A stretch of DNA of 5,704 bases, taken from NCBI GenBank assembly GCA_020861205.1, contig JAJBSY010000003.1:1-5704 (forward strand), read 5' to 3'. Shown here in pieces: positions 1-5,704 of the stretch; position 1 is the first letter of the stretch; every line of letters begins with the position of its first letter. The position numbers were made by a program, and so were the translations under genes. The notes beneath the pieces were generated by a model. The model was given only the letters and a program-made list of their open reading frames with translations, was not told the DNA's origin and made no database searches. The stretch is from Deltaproteobacteria bacterium. Lineage in GTDB: Bacteria > Desulfobacterota > Desulfovibrionia > Desulfovibrionales > Desulfovibrionaceae.

Positions 1-635
1 GCATCATCCAGTCCAGCGCGGAATTGCTCCTCTCGCGGCCGTCCGGCGCGGACCCGGTAACGGGTAAAATTTTGCGGGCCATTTTTGACGAAGCGCGCCG
101 CCTGTCCCAGACCGTCAGCGATTTTCTCGATTACGCGCGCCCCCGCCAGCCGCAGCAGGATTTGGTGGATTTGTCGAAGACGGCCCGTGACGTGCTGGCG
201 TTTCTGGAGCCGGAGCTGGCTTCGCGGGAAATTTCGGTCATCATGCGCTTTACCCCGGACAAGCCGGGAGACGAGGGGCTCTTCACGCTCGGCGACAAGG
301 ATCTTTTGTACCGGGCCATTTATAATGTTCTGGTCAACAGTATGCAGGCCATGGACAGGGACGGAACCATCACCATCACCGGAAGGCCGTTGAACGGCTC
401 CAAAAACAGGGACATGGTTGAATTGGCCGTAGCCGATTCCGGCCCGGGATTTCCCACGGACAACCGGGAACGGATATTGGACCCCTTTGTGACGACCAAG
501 GACGGGGGCACGGGGTTGGGGCTCCCCATCGTCAACAACATCATCACCAGCCACGGCGGGTCCATGAGGCTGGAGGACGCCCCGGAAGGCGGCGCGCTGG
601 TGCGCATGATCCTGCCCGCCGCGGATCTCTCCTGA
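1..635 (+). CDS. Sensor histidine kinase, NtrB/ZraS-like, C-terminal part (5' end outside window)
   Basis: This is the C-terminal part of a two-component sensor kinase, which would autophosphorylate on a histidine and pass the phosphate to the response regulator encoded next. The frame is open from base 3, so the true start and the phospho-accepting histidine lie upstream; the TTG at 24 is not a credible start. Visible parts: the second helix of the dimerisation domain (about 84-160, ending LDYARPRQPQ), then a complete HATPase_c domain. This has an N box (NVLVNSMQAM, about 324-353), a G1 box (DSGPG, about 435-449), an F box (DPFVTTKDGG, from about 480) and a G2 box (GTGLGLP, about 507-527). 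All ATP-binding motifs look intact. The LDYARP linker and TTKDGGTGLGL are typical of NtrB/ZraS/AtoS-type kinases paired with sigma-54 activators. The sensor domain is not visible, so the signal is unknown. The stop lies 28 bases before the regulator gene. Confidence 0.93.
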   Translation, partial: IIQSSAELLLSRPSGADPVTGKILRAIFDEARRLSQTVSDFLDYARPRQPQQDLVDLSKTARDVLAFLEPELASREISVIMRFTPDKPGDEGLFTLGDKDLLYRAIYNVLVNSMQAMDRDGTITITGRPLNGSKNRDMVELAVADSGPGFPTDNRERILDPFVTTKDGGTGLGLPIVNNIITSHGGSMRLEDAPEGGALVRMILPAADLS

Positions 636-663
636 ACAACACGCAGCATAGCGGCGGGACCAT

Positions 664-2046
664 ATGAACGATCAACAGACGCACATCCTTATTATCGACG
701 ACGAGAAGAACTATCTTCTGGTGCTGGAAACCCTGCTCTCTGACGCCGGGTATACGGTCACGGCCCTGAATGATCCGGAAAGCGCCCTGACGTTTCTCGA
801 GGATTCGGAAGTGGACGTCGTGGTTACGGACATGAAGATGCCCAAGATCAGCGGCCGCGAGGTGCTTGAGCACGTTCGCAAGAACTATCCGCATGTCCCG
901 GTCCTGATCATGACGGCGTTCGGGTCCATCGAAAGCGCGGTCGAAGTGATGAAATTCGGCGCGTTCGATTACATTACCAAGCCTTTTTCCAACGACGAGC
1001 TTCTGCTCTCCCTGCAAAATGCCTCCGAGCTGTCCCGCGTGCACCGCCGTTATCAACTGCTTCATGAAAACCTGGAAGAACGGTACGGGCTGCACCAGAT
1101 TATCGGCCGGAGCAAGGGCATCCGTTCCGTTTTGACCATGGTGGACCGGGCGGCGCCCAGCAAAAGTTCGGTGCTGATAACGGGCGAATCCGGCACGGGG
1201 AAGGAGCTTGTCGCGCGGGCCATCCATTTCGCCTCTCCCCGCAAGGACGGGCCTTTCGTGAGCGTCAACTGCATGGCGCTCAACCCCGGCGTGCTGGAAA
1301 GCGAGCTGTTCGGGCACGAAAAGGGTTCGTTCACCGGGGCGGTAGCCTTGCGGCGGGGCCGGTTCGAGCTGGCCGACGGGGGCACCCTGTTCCTGGACGA
1401 GATTGGCGAACTGTCCCACGACCTGCAGGTGAAGCTCCTGCGTGTTTTGCAGGAACGGAAGTTCGAGCGGGTCGGCGGTTCCGAGGAAATCGAGGTGGAT
1501 ATCAGAATCGTCACGGCCACCAACAAGGATTTGCAGGCCGAGGTGGAGGCGGGCAATTTCCGCGAGGATCTTTACTACCGTCTGAACGTCGTGCACCTTG
1601 TGCTGCCGCCTCTGCGCGAGCGGCGGGAAGATATCCCGCTCCTCGTCGCGCATTTCGTGGAGACGATGGTCCGTGAAAACGGCCTGACTCCCAAAGTCTT
1701 CACGCCGGAAGCCCTGGATTTTCTCTGCGGCTACGAATGGCCGGGCAATATCCGGCAACTGGAGAACCTGGTGGAGCGGTGCATGGTTATGGCGCCGAGC
1801 GATTCCATCGACGTGCAGGATCTGCCCCAGGAAATTCGCGACGAGGAAACCCAGCTCAAAAGCGCGGTTGACCTTCTGCCGGTCGAGCTTAATCTCGCGG
1901 ACACCATGGATAAGCTGGAAGCCGCCCTCGTGCGGCGCGCGCTTGCCAGGGCGGACTTCGTTCAGGTGAAAGCCGCGGAGCTTCTCGGCATTTCGAAAAG
2001 CCTGCTGCAATACAAGTTGCGCAAATACGGCATAACCGGTCATTGA
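664..2046 (+). CDS. Sigma-54-dependent response regulator, NtrC family
   Basis: A 460-residue, full-length NtrC-type activator: phosphorylated by its partner kinase, it oligomerises, hydrolyses ATP and remodels sigma-54 RNA polymerase at enhancer-dependent promoters. The receiver domain (about 6-120) has the acidic pair D12/D13, phospho-acceptor D56 (in VVVTDMKMP), T84 and K106. The AAA+ domain (about 145-370) has Walker A GESGTGKE (174-181), a sigma-54-contacting loop GSFTGA (221-226, usually GAFTGA), Walker B GTLFLDE (240-246) and arginine-finger region FREDLYYRLNV (299-309). The C-terminus is a Fis-type helix-turn-helix (about 420-458, AAELLGISKSLLQYKLRKYGI). ATG at 664 is chosen because the receiver begins just after it; the upstream SD is weak (GGCGGGA). 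It lies 28 bases after the kinase stop and 28 bases before the MaoC-like gene. Targets are unknown. It resembles ZraR/AtoC in layout, but no specific symbol is justified. Confidence 0.96.
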   Translation: MNDQQTHILIIDDEKNYLLVLETLLSDAGYTVTALNDPESALTFLEDSEVDVVVTDMKMPKISGREVLEHVRKNYPHVPVLIMTAFGSIESAVEVMKFGAFDYITKPFSNDELLLSLQNASELSRVHRRYQLLHENLEERYGLHQIIGRSKGIRSVLTMVDRAAPSKSSVLITGESGTGKELVARAIHFASPRKDGPFVSVNCMALNPGVLESELFGHEKGSFTGAVALRRGRFELADGGTLFLDEIGELSHDLQVKLLRVLQERKFERVGGSEEIEVDIRIVTATNKDLQAEVEAGNFREDLYYRLNVVHLVLPPLRERREDIPLLVAHFVETMVRENGLTPKVFTPEALDFLCGYEWPGNIRQLENLVERCMVMAPSDSIDVQDLPQEIRDEETQLKSAVDLLPVELNLADTMDKLEAALVRRALARADFVQVKAAELLGISKSLLQYKLRKYGITGH

Positions 2047-2061
2047 ACCCTGCATTGCATC

Positions 2062-2065
2062 AGGA
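2062..2065 (+). promoter_or_regulatory. Ribosome binding site of the MaoC-like gene
   Basis: AGGA lies 9 bases before the ATG at 2075. It supports that start over any later in-frame ATG, and lies in the 28-base gap after the response regulator, where no promoter or terminator is evident. The core is short, so confidence is moderate. Confidence 0.5.
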
Positions 2066-2074
2066 TACGGGATT

Positions 2075-2515
2075 ATGTTTTTTGATGAACTCACCATGGG
2101 GCAGACCTTTCCCATCCGGCCCGTCCGCATAACGGAAGAGGCCATCCACGCCTTCGCCCTCGCCTACGACCCCCTGCCGGTCCACCTGGATGCGGCCTAC
2201 GCGGAAGAAACACCGTTTAAGAAGATCATCGCTCCCGGCGTGATGTCGTTTATGGCCGTCTGGGCGGAGTTTTTGAAAACCAACGGCTGGGGCTCGAATT
2301 TTATCGCGGGGAAAAATACCAAGATAGAATGGCTCGCGCCCGTATACGCGGGGGATGTGCTGCACGGCGAGGGACGCATTCTGGAGCGTTTGCCGCATAA
2401 GCCCGGCAGCGGGGTCGTGTTCCTCGGGATCGAAATTCACAACCAGCACGCCGTAAAGGTCATTTACGACACCACCGAGCTGATTCTCAAGGCACGGCCC
2501 GCGGCCGGCGCGTAA
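2075..2515 (+). CDS. MaoC-like hotdog-fold protein (putative enoyl-CoA/acyl thioester hydratase)
   Basis: A 146-residue protein with a single MaoC-type hotdog domain. The family includes (R)-specific enoyl-CoA hydratases that add water to trans-2-enoyl-CoA, and related dehydratases acting on CoA thioesters in the cytoplasm. The hydratase signature is visible around residues 27-55: FALAYDPLPVHLD, then an alanine-rich stretch and IIAPGVMSF. D32 and H37 sit where the catalytic Asp/His pair is expected, five residues apart as in the family, so it may be active. The rest of the domain (about 75-140, EWLAPVYAGDVLHGEGRI, then a final beta strand) matches the usual single-domain length. There is no signal peptide or membrane segment. 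The start is supported by an AGGA 9 bases upstream of ATG. It follows the response regulator by 28 bases and is likely cotranscribed with it. Substrate and pathway cannot be read from the sequence. Confidence 0.87.
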   Translation: MFFDELTMGQTFPIRPVRITEEAIHAFALAYDPLPVHLDAAYAEETPFKKIIAPGVMSFMAVWAEFLKTNGWGSNFIAGKNTKIEWLAPVYAGDVLHGEGRILERLPHKPGSGVVFLGIEIHNQHAVKVIYDTTELILKARPAAGA

Positions 2516-2530
2516 CGATTTTCGCGAATA

Positions 2531-3190
2531 TCAAAGGGTTTCGAGGTGCGGCCTGATGGCCTCGGGGTGGACCAGGCTTGAGATCATCAGCAAGGCGATC
2601 TGCTTTTCATACCGGTCGGGCGACCAGCCGCGCCTGATGACGAAAAGATAATACAATTCCCGGCTGCCCAGTGCCCAGAGAATGTCGCGCACGGCTTCCC
2701 GGTCGAGATGGGGGAGCAGTTTGCCGCTTGCGAGCAGGGTCTCGACAAGGGGCGCCTGTTTCTCAAGCCGCAATTCGGAGAGTTCGCGCTCCAACTGTGC
2801 CAACTGGGGGGAAACCATGCTCGCCCCGTAAACGGCGGTAAAGGTGGGGGCATTGCCTTCGTAGATGTTCCGGATAAGATGCGCCGCGCCTCGGAGTATG
2901 ACCACCGGGTCGGTGCTGCTTTCCAGCTGTTTGATGGTGTCAACGTTGCGGTCGTCGCTGATGACCCGGTCCTCGATCGCGGCCATGATGATGCCGGCCT
3001 TCGAAGAGAACACGGCATAAACCGTCTGGGTGGATACGCCGGCTTTTTCCGCGACCTCCGCCACGGTCATGCCCGCGAACCCTTTTTGGATGAGCAGCGC
3101 CTCGGCCGCGTCCATAATGCGGTTCCGGGTGGCCGTGGCCTGCTGTTCCCGCGCGGGAGACGTGTATTTGCGGTTTTTTTGCCCATTCAT
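2531..3190 (-). CDS. TetR/AcrR-family transcriptional repressor, probable regulator of the adjacent RND pump
   Basis: A one-component repressor of 219 residues from the chosen start. The N-terminal TetR DNA-binding domain spans about residues 20-68: ATRNRIMDAAEALLIQKGF, then TVAEVAEKAGVSTQTVYAVF, the typical helix-turn-helix ending in a TVY-x-xF recognition helix, followed by SSKAGII. The rest is a helical ligand-binding/dimerisation domain with no recognisable ligand. The ATG at 3188-3190 (MNGQKNRK) is chosen because two earlier in-frame ATGs (3254-3256, 3224-3226) lie inside the 36-base palindrome and lack a ribosome site; a modest AGGG lies 12 bases upstream of the chosen one. The longest reading frame would give 241 residues. 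The gene is divergent from the adaptor/pump operon, the standard AcrR/TtgR/MexR-like layout, so it probably represses the pump and itself. This is inferred from context. Its stop faces the MaoC-like gene's stop across 15 bases. Confidence 0.92.
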   Translation of the reverse strand: MNGQKNRKYTSPAREQQATATRNRIMDAAEALLIQKGFAGMTVAEVAEKAGVSTQTVYAVFSSKAGIIMAAIEDRVISDDRNVDTIKQLESSTDPVVILRGAAHLIRNIYEGNAPTFTAVYGASMVSPQLAQLERELSELRLEKQAPLVETLLASGKLLPHLDREAVRDILWALGSRELYYLFVIRRGWSPDRYEKQIALLMISSLVHPEAIRPHLETL

Positions 3191-3220
3191 GTTGACATTG
3201 CGCCCTGTGTTCTTTAAAGT

Positions 3221-3256
3221 TTGCATTTCGTTAGAGCAAACTCTAGCGAAGTGCAA
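3221..3256. promoter_or_regulatory. 36-base imperfect palindrome, probable TetR-repressor operator
   Basis: The left arm TTGCATTTCGTTAGAG (3221-3236) and the right arm CTCTAGCGAAGTGCAA (3241-3256) are reverse complements at 14 of 16 positions (mismatched pairs 3226/3251 and 3231/3246), around a 4-base CAAA spacer. Size and symmetry fit an operator for a TetR-family protein, which often binds as one or two dimers to sites of this scale. It lies 30 bases before the chosen TetR start, on the side facing the pump operon, so one site could control both directions. TTGCAC (complement of 3251-3256) and TTGCAT (3221-3226) each resemble a -35 element, but the hexamers 17 bases further on (TAACGA, TAGCGA) are poor -10 matches, so I do not call promoters within it. 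A role in RNA (hairpin) is the main alternative. Confidence 0.75.
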
Positions 3257-3382
3257 GCTCTTTTTTCGCCGTGCGGAACATTTTTATAGAGAAGACGATT
3301 ACAGGAGACGGTTCCTCGGCTTTTCGGTATGGTGTGGTGTTTTTGATTGTTTTTTATCCGCGCGGGCGGTAAGAGTTCTGGT

Positions 3383-3443
3383 CCGTGAGACCCGGGCTTT
3401 CCCGGAACCGCGTACTTGCCCATGATACTCACGCCGTGAGACC
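3383..3443 (+). repeat. Ten-base direct repeat CCGTGAGACC, with an inverted partner beside the second copy
   Basis: CCGTGAGACC occurs at 3383-3392 and again at 3434-3443, 51 bases apart. The second copy overlaps an inverted repeat, CTCAC-GCC-GTGAG (3428-3440, perfect 5-base arms, 3-base loop). The first copy overlaps GGTC-CGTGA-GACC (3380-3392) and is followed by CCGGG-CTTT-CCCGG (3392-3405). The repeat is exact but short, and the GC-rich context makes chance plausible. It could be a pair of protein sites or RNA hairpins in the leader. Confidence 0.45.
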
Positions 3444-3495
3444 GCGTGCGCGCGCGTCTGGCGGTGCTCGTATTTTAAGCGTAAACCTGCTCAAC

Positions 3496-3503
3496 AGAGG
3501 TGA
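3496..3503 (+). promoter_or_regulatory. Strong ribosome binding site of the adaptor gene
   Basis: AGAGGTGA lies 4 bases before the ATG at 3508 and pairs well with the 3' end of 16S rRNA. It decides the start: the reading frame is open further upstream to a GTG at 3385, but only the ATG at 3508 has both this site and a signal peptide directly after it. Confidence 0.8.
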
Positions 3504-3507
3504 CTCC

Positions 3508-4716
3508 ATGCGTATCCACAAGCGATACACCGTATTCCTGGCCGCTGCCAGCATCGTGTCCGTTTTGGTTCTGGCCGGCTGCGACAGAGGGGCGCAGCAG
3601 ATGCAACTGCCGGCGCCGGAAGTGACCTACATCACGATCAAAACCGAGCGGGTGGAGCTGACGACGGAACTCACCGGACGCACCTCGGCGCTCGAGGTGG
3701 CCGAAGTCCGCCCCCAGGTGACGGGTATTATCCAGAAAAGGCTGTTCACCGAGGGGCAGGAAGTCAAGGAAGGGCAGCAGCTCTACCAGATCGACCCCGC
3801 GCTGTACGAGGCGGCGCTTTCCGAAGCCAAGGCCTCGCTCGTCCGCGCCGAGGCCAACCTCAAGGCGGCCCAGTTCCTTGCCAACCGCCATTCGCAAGCC
3901 GTGAAGGTCAATGCCGTCAGCAAGCAGGAATACGACAACGCCATCGCCGGGATGAACCAGTCCCGCGCGGAGGTCGTCGCGGCCAAGGCGGCCGTGGAAA
4001 CGGCGACCATCAATATGCGGTACACCAAGGTCTACGCGCCCATTTCGGGCCATATCGGCATTTCGTCGGTCACGCCCGGGGCCCTTGTCACGGCCAACCA
4101 GCCGCAGGCGCTGGCGACCATCCAGCGGCTTGACCAGATGTACGTGGATCTCACCCAGTCCAGTTCCTCGATTCTGCGACTCAAGCGCGCGCTCATGGAA
4201 GGGCGGCTCGCATCGGCCGGCGCCGGCGCGGCCAAGGTCAGGCTCGAGCTTGAAGACGGCCAGGAATACGACATTGAAGGCACCCTGGAACTCGCGGACA
4301 TCACCGTGGACACGGGCACCGGCGCCATAACGGTGCGGGCCAAGTTCGACAACCCCCTTCGGGAGATCACCCCCGGCAGGAAAGACCGCATCCTGTTCCC
4401 CGGCATGTTCGTGCGGGCCATCCTCCAGGAAGCTGTGAACGAGAACGGCATCCTGGTGCCGCAACGCGCCGTGGGCCGCGACACCATGGGCCGCGCGACA
4501 GTTTACTGCGTTTCCGATGAGGGGAAGGTCGTCGAGGAAGTTGTAGATGTGGAAAGAAGCATCGGGCAGAACTACCTCATCCGGGCGGGCCTGAAGCCCG
4601 GAGACAAGGTAATTCTTGACGGCAGGGTCAAGGTGCGTCCGGGCATCGAGGTCAAGAGCAGCCCGTACGAACCCGGGAAGGAATCCCCGGAAAAAGCTTC
4701 CGCGCCAGCTAATTAA
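3508..4716 (+). CDS. RND efflux periplasmic adaptor lipoprotein (membrane fusion protein, AcrA/MexA family)
   Basis: A 402-residue membrane fusion protein that would link an RND pump in the inner membrane to an outer-membrane TolC-type channel. The N-terminus has basic residues, a hydrophobic core (about 8-22) and the lipobox LAGC, giving lipidated C25 followed by D26; Asp at +2 is the E. coli inner-membrane retention signal and is also seen in AcrA. Domains in order: membrane-proximal strand and first lipoyl half (about 38-98, [23 protein letters not shown]), alpha-helical hairpin (about 99-170), second lipoyl half (about 172-207, [19 protein letters not shown]), beta barrel (about 208-305) and membrane-proximal domain (about 306-385), then a Pro/Ala-rich tail. 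Length is near that of E. coli AcrA (397). Around 283-296 there is an insertion relative to AcrA as I remember it ([11 protein letters not shown] before LFPGMF). The pump gene follows after 20 bases. Confidence 0.95.
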   Translation: MRIHKRYTVFLAAASIVSVLVLAGCDRGAQQMQLPAPEVTYITIKTERVELTTELTGRTSALEVAEVRPQVTGIIQKRLFTEGQEVKEGQQLYQIDPALYEAALSEAKASLVRAEANLKAAQFLANRHSQAVKVNAVSKQEYDNAIAGMNQSRAEVVAAKAAVETATINMRYTKVYAPISGHIGISSVTPGALVTANQPQALATIQRLDQMYVDLTQSSSSILRLKRALMEGRLASAGAGAAKVRLELEDGQEYDIEGTLELADITVDTGTGAITVRAKFDNPLREITPGRKDRILFPGMFVRAILQEAVNENGILVPQRAVGRDTMGRATVYCVSDEGKVVEEVVDVERSIGQNYLIRAGLKPGDKVILDGRVKVRPGIEVKSSPYEPGKESPEKASAPAN

Positions 4717-4724
4717 CGGCAGAA

Positions 4725-4729
4725 AAGGA
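4725..4729 (+). promoter_or_regulatory. Ribosome binding site of the RND pump gene
   Basis: AAGGA lies in the 20-base gap after the adaptor stop, 7 bases before the ATG at 4737. No terminator or promoter is visible in this gap, supporting cotranscription of adaptor and pump. Confidence 0.7.
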
Positions 4730-4736
4730 ACGGTAC

Positions 4737-5704
4737 ATGGCCCACTTTTTTATCGACAGGCCCATCTTCGCATGGGTTATCGCCATACTCATCATGCTGT
4801 TCGGGGTGCTGGCAATCAACACGCTGCCCATATCGCAGTACCCGAACATCGCGCCGCCGGAAGTGACCATCACGGCCGTGTATCCCGGCGCGTCGGCCAA
4901 AACCATTGAAGATACGGTCGTTCAGGTTATCGAACAAAAGCTCAAGGGTATCGATAACCTGAGCTACATGTATTCGACGAGCGATTCCTCGGGCCGCGGC
5001 GAAATAACCCTTTCCTTCGAAGCCGGAACCCACCCGGACATCGCCCAGGTGCAGGTGCAGAACAAGCTGCAGCTCGCAACGCCCCTTTTGCCGGAAATGG
5101 TGCAGCGCCAGGGCGTTACGGTCATGAAATCCACCCGCAACTTCCTGATGGTCGTCGGGTTTTATTCCGAAGACGGCAGCATGTCGGAATACGACATCGC
5201 GGACTATGTTTCGAGCTACATCCAGGACCCCATCAGCCGCGTGCGCGGGGTGGGCGACATGTTCGTGTTCGGCTCGCAGTATGCCATGGGGGTTTGGATC
5301 GACGTGCCCACGCTGGAAAAATACCAGGTGACCGTAACCGACATCGCCAACGCCATTCAAAGCCAGAACGCGCAGATCCCGGGCGGTCAGATAGGCGGCG
5401 CGCCGGCTGTTCCCGGCCAGCCCATCAACTTCACGGTCATCGCGATGAACCGGCTGCAAACCATTGAACAGTTCAACGAAATTCTGGTCAAGGTCCGGCC
5501 GGACGGTTCCAAGGTTCTTCTCAAAGATGTCGCCCACATGGAACTGTCCGGGGAGAACATCATCGCCAGGGCCCGGTATAACCGGATGCCCAGCTCGGGC
5601 CTCGGGCTTAAGCTTGCCAGCGGCGCCAACGCCCTGGATACGGCGGCGGCGGTCAAGGAAGAGGTGGAAAAGCTTTCGCAGTTTTTCCCCAAGGGCCTCA
5701 AGGT
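4737..5704 (+). CDS. RND multidrug efflux transporter, AcrB/MexB (HAE1) family, N-terminal part (3' end outside window)
   Basis: The first 322 codons of an inner-membrane RND pump that exports hydrophobic drugs and toxic compounds using proton influx; complete members have about 1,040 residues, so roughly 70% lies beyond the window. It opens [20 protein letters not shown], matching AcrB's start and first transmembrane helix (about 10-28). The periplasmic porter region follows: PN1 (about 40-135, including [20 protein letters not shown] and [18 protein letters not shown]) and part of PN2 ([44 protein letters not shown]). Numbering is colinear with AcrB through at least residue 180: phenylalanines fall at 136 and 178, as in AcrB's distal drug pocket. 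Other pocket positions differ (see findings). The proton-relay residues are downstream and cannot be checked. No frameshift or stop is seen. A TolC-like channel gene may follow. Confidence 0.95.
   Translation, partial: MAHFFIDRPIFAWVIAILIMLFGVLAINTLPISQYPNIAPPEVTITAVYPGASAKTIEDTVVQVIEQKLKGIDNLSYMYSTSDSSGRGEITLSFEAGTHPDIAQVQVQNKLQLATPLLPEMVQRQGVTVMKSTRNFLMVVGFYSEDGSMSEYDIADYVSSYIQDPISRVRGVGDMFVFGSQYAMGVWIDVPTLEKYQVTVTDIANAIQSQNAQIPGGQIGGAPAVPGQPINFTVIAMNRLQTIEQFNEILVKVRPDGSKVLLKDVAHMELSGENIIARARYNRMPSSGLGLKLASGANALDTAAAVKEEVEKLSQFFPKGLK

Larger units (their letters stand above)
3257..3507 (+). other. Non-coding leader region between the operator and the efflux operon
   Basis: About 250 bases with no convincing gene. 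The first half is AT/T-rich relative to its surroundings, with TTTTTT (3261-3266), TATAGA (3285-3290, a possible -10 element but with no good -35 at the right distance) and a GT/T-rich run at about 3330-3357. The second half is GC-rich, with short hairpins at 3392-3405 and 3428-3440 and an alternating GC tract near 3444-3456. The pump promoter presumably lies near or within the palindrome or in the T-rich part, giving an untranslated leader of roughly 200 bases. An open frame running in from GTG 3385 to the adaptor is not credible as an N-terminal extension, because it would bury the lipoprotein signal. Confidence 0.5.

Noticed and set aside
544..2145. A 533-codon open frame on the - strand opposite the response regulator
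   Set aside because: It is a shadow of GC-rich codon use in the + strand gene, whose receiver, AAA+ and Fis domains are unmistakable. The antisense product shows no recognisable domain and crosses gene boundaries.
2516..2530. A terminator between the converging MaoC-like and TetR genes, around TTCGCGAA (2521-2528)
   Set aside because: The palindrome is only 8 bases with no loop and no following T-run on either strand, so it does not look like an intrinsic terminator.
3233..3266. An intrinsic terminator formed by AGAGC (3233-3237), GCTCT (3257-3261) and the following T-run
   Set aside because: The stem would be only 5 pairs with a 19-base loop, and it competes with the much stronger 16-base palindrome, which is better explained as an operator.
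3404..3419. A sigma-54 (-24/-12) promoter upstream of the efflux operon, GGAACCGCGTACTTGC
   Set aside because: The GG and GC elements are separated by 12 bases instead of the required 10, and no other stretch in the leader fits the spacing, so there is no evidence that the neighbouring NtrC-type regulator controls the pump.
3385..3507. A 41-residue N-terminal extension of the adaptor from GTG 3385
   Set aside because: It would place an Arg-rich, unrelated segment before the signal peptide and ignore the strong AGAGGTGA site in front of ATG 3508.
3475..4464. A 329-codon open frame on the - strand opposite the adaptor gene
   Set aside because: The + strand has a clear lipoprotein signal and full AcrA-family domains; the antisense translation is low in recognisable motifs and rich in His/Gly/Arg, as shadows in GC-rich DNA are.
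4713..5537. A 274-codon open frame on the - strand opposite the RND pump gene
   Set aside because: The + strand is open to the window end and reads as AcrB with family motifs throughout, so the antisense frame is a shadow.

Overview
The window is GC-rich, gene-dense bacterial DNA from a Gram-negative organism. The protein style (NtrC-family regulator with an NtrB-like kinase, a MaoC-like protein, an AcrAB-type pump) fits a proteobacterium or Desulfobacterota. A Desulfovibrionaceae-like sulfate reducer is my best guess from the wording of the sigma-54 activator, but this is inference from recall and no marker gene in the window proves it.

Left part (1-2515, all + strand): the 3' end of a sensor histidine kinase, a complete sigma-54-dependent response regulator, and a small single-hotdog MaoC-like protein. 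The two gaps between them are only 28 bases each, so the three probably form one transcription unit. Kinase and regulator form a two-component pair. The MaoC-like protein is an unexplained third member.

Right part (2531-5704): a TetR-family repressor on the - strand, divergent from an efflux operon on the + strand. That operon encodes an AcrA/MexA-type periplasmic adaptor lipoprotein, followed 20 bases later by the start of an AcrB/MexB-type RND (HAE1) transporter that runs off the window. The TetR gene and the MaoC-like gene converge with only 15 bases between their stop codons. The classic arrangement (repressor divergent from adaptor and pump) suggests the TetR protein represses the pump and probably itself, and is released by pump substrates.

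The most striking non-coding element is a 36-base imperfect palindrome at 3221-3256, in front of the TetR gene and on the side facing the pump operon. Its 16-base arms match at 14 of 16 positions around a 4-base spacer. It is the obvious candidate operator. It also bears on the TetR start, because two upstream in-frame ATGs lie inside it. Between it and the adaptor gene lies a leader of about 250 bases with T-rich stretches, small hairpins and a repeated CCGTGAGACC word. No RNA genes, mobile elements, CRISPR arrays or clear intrinsic terminators were found. Nothing here amounts to a wholly new system; the operator, the leader, the altered drug-pocket residues of the pump and the MaoC-like passenger deserve a second look.
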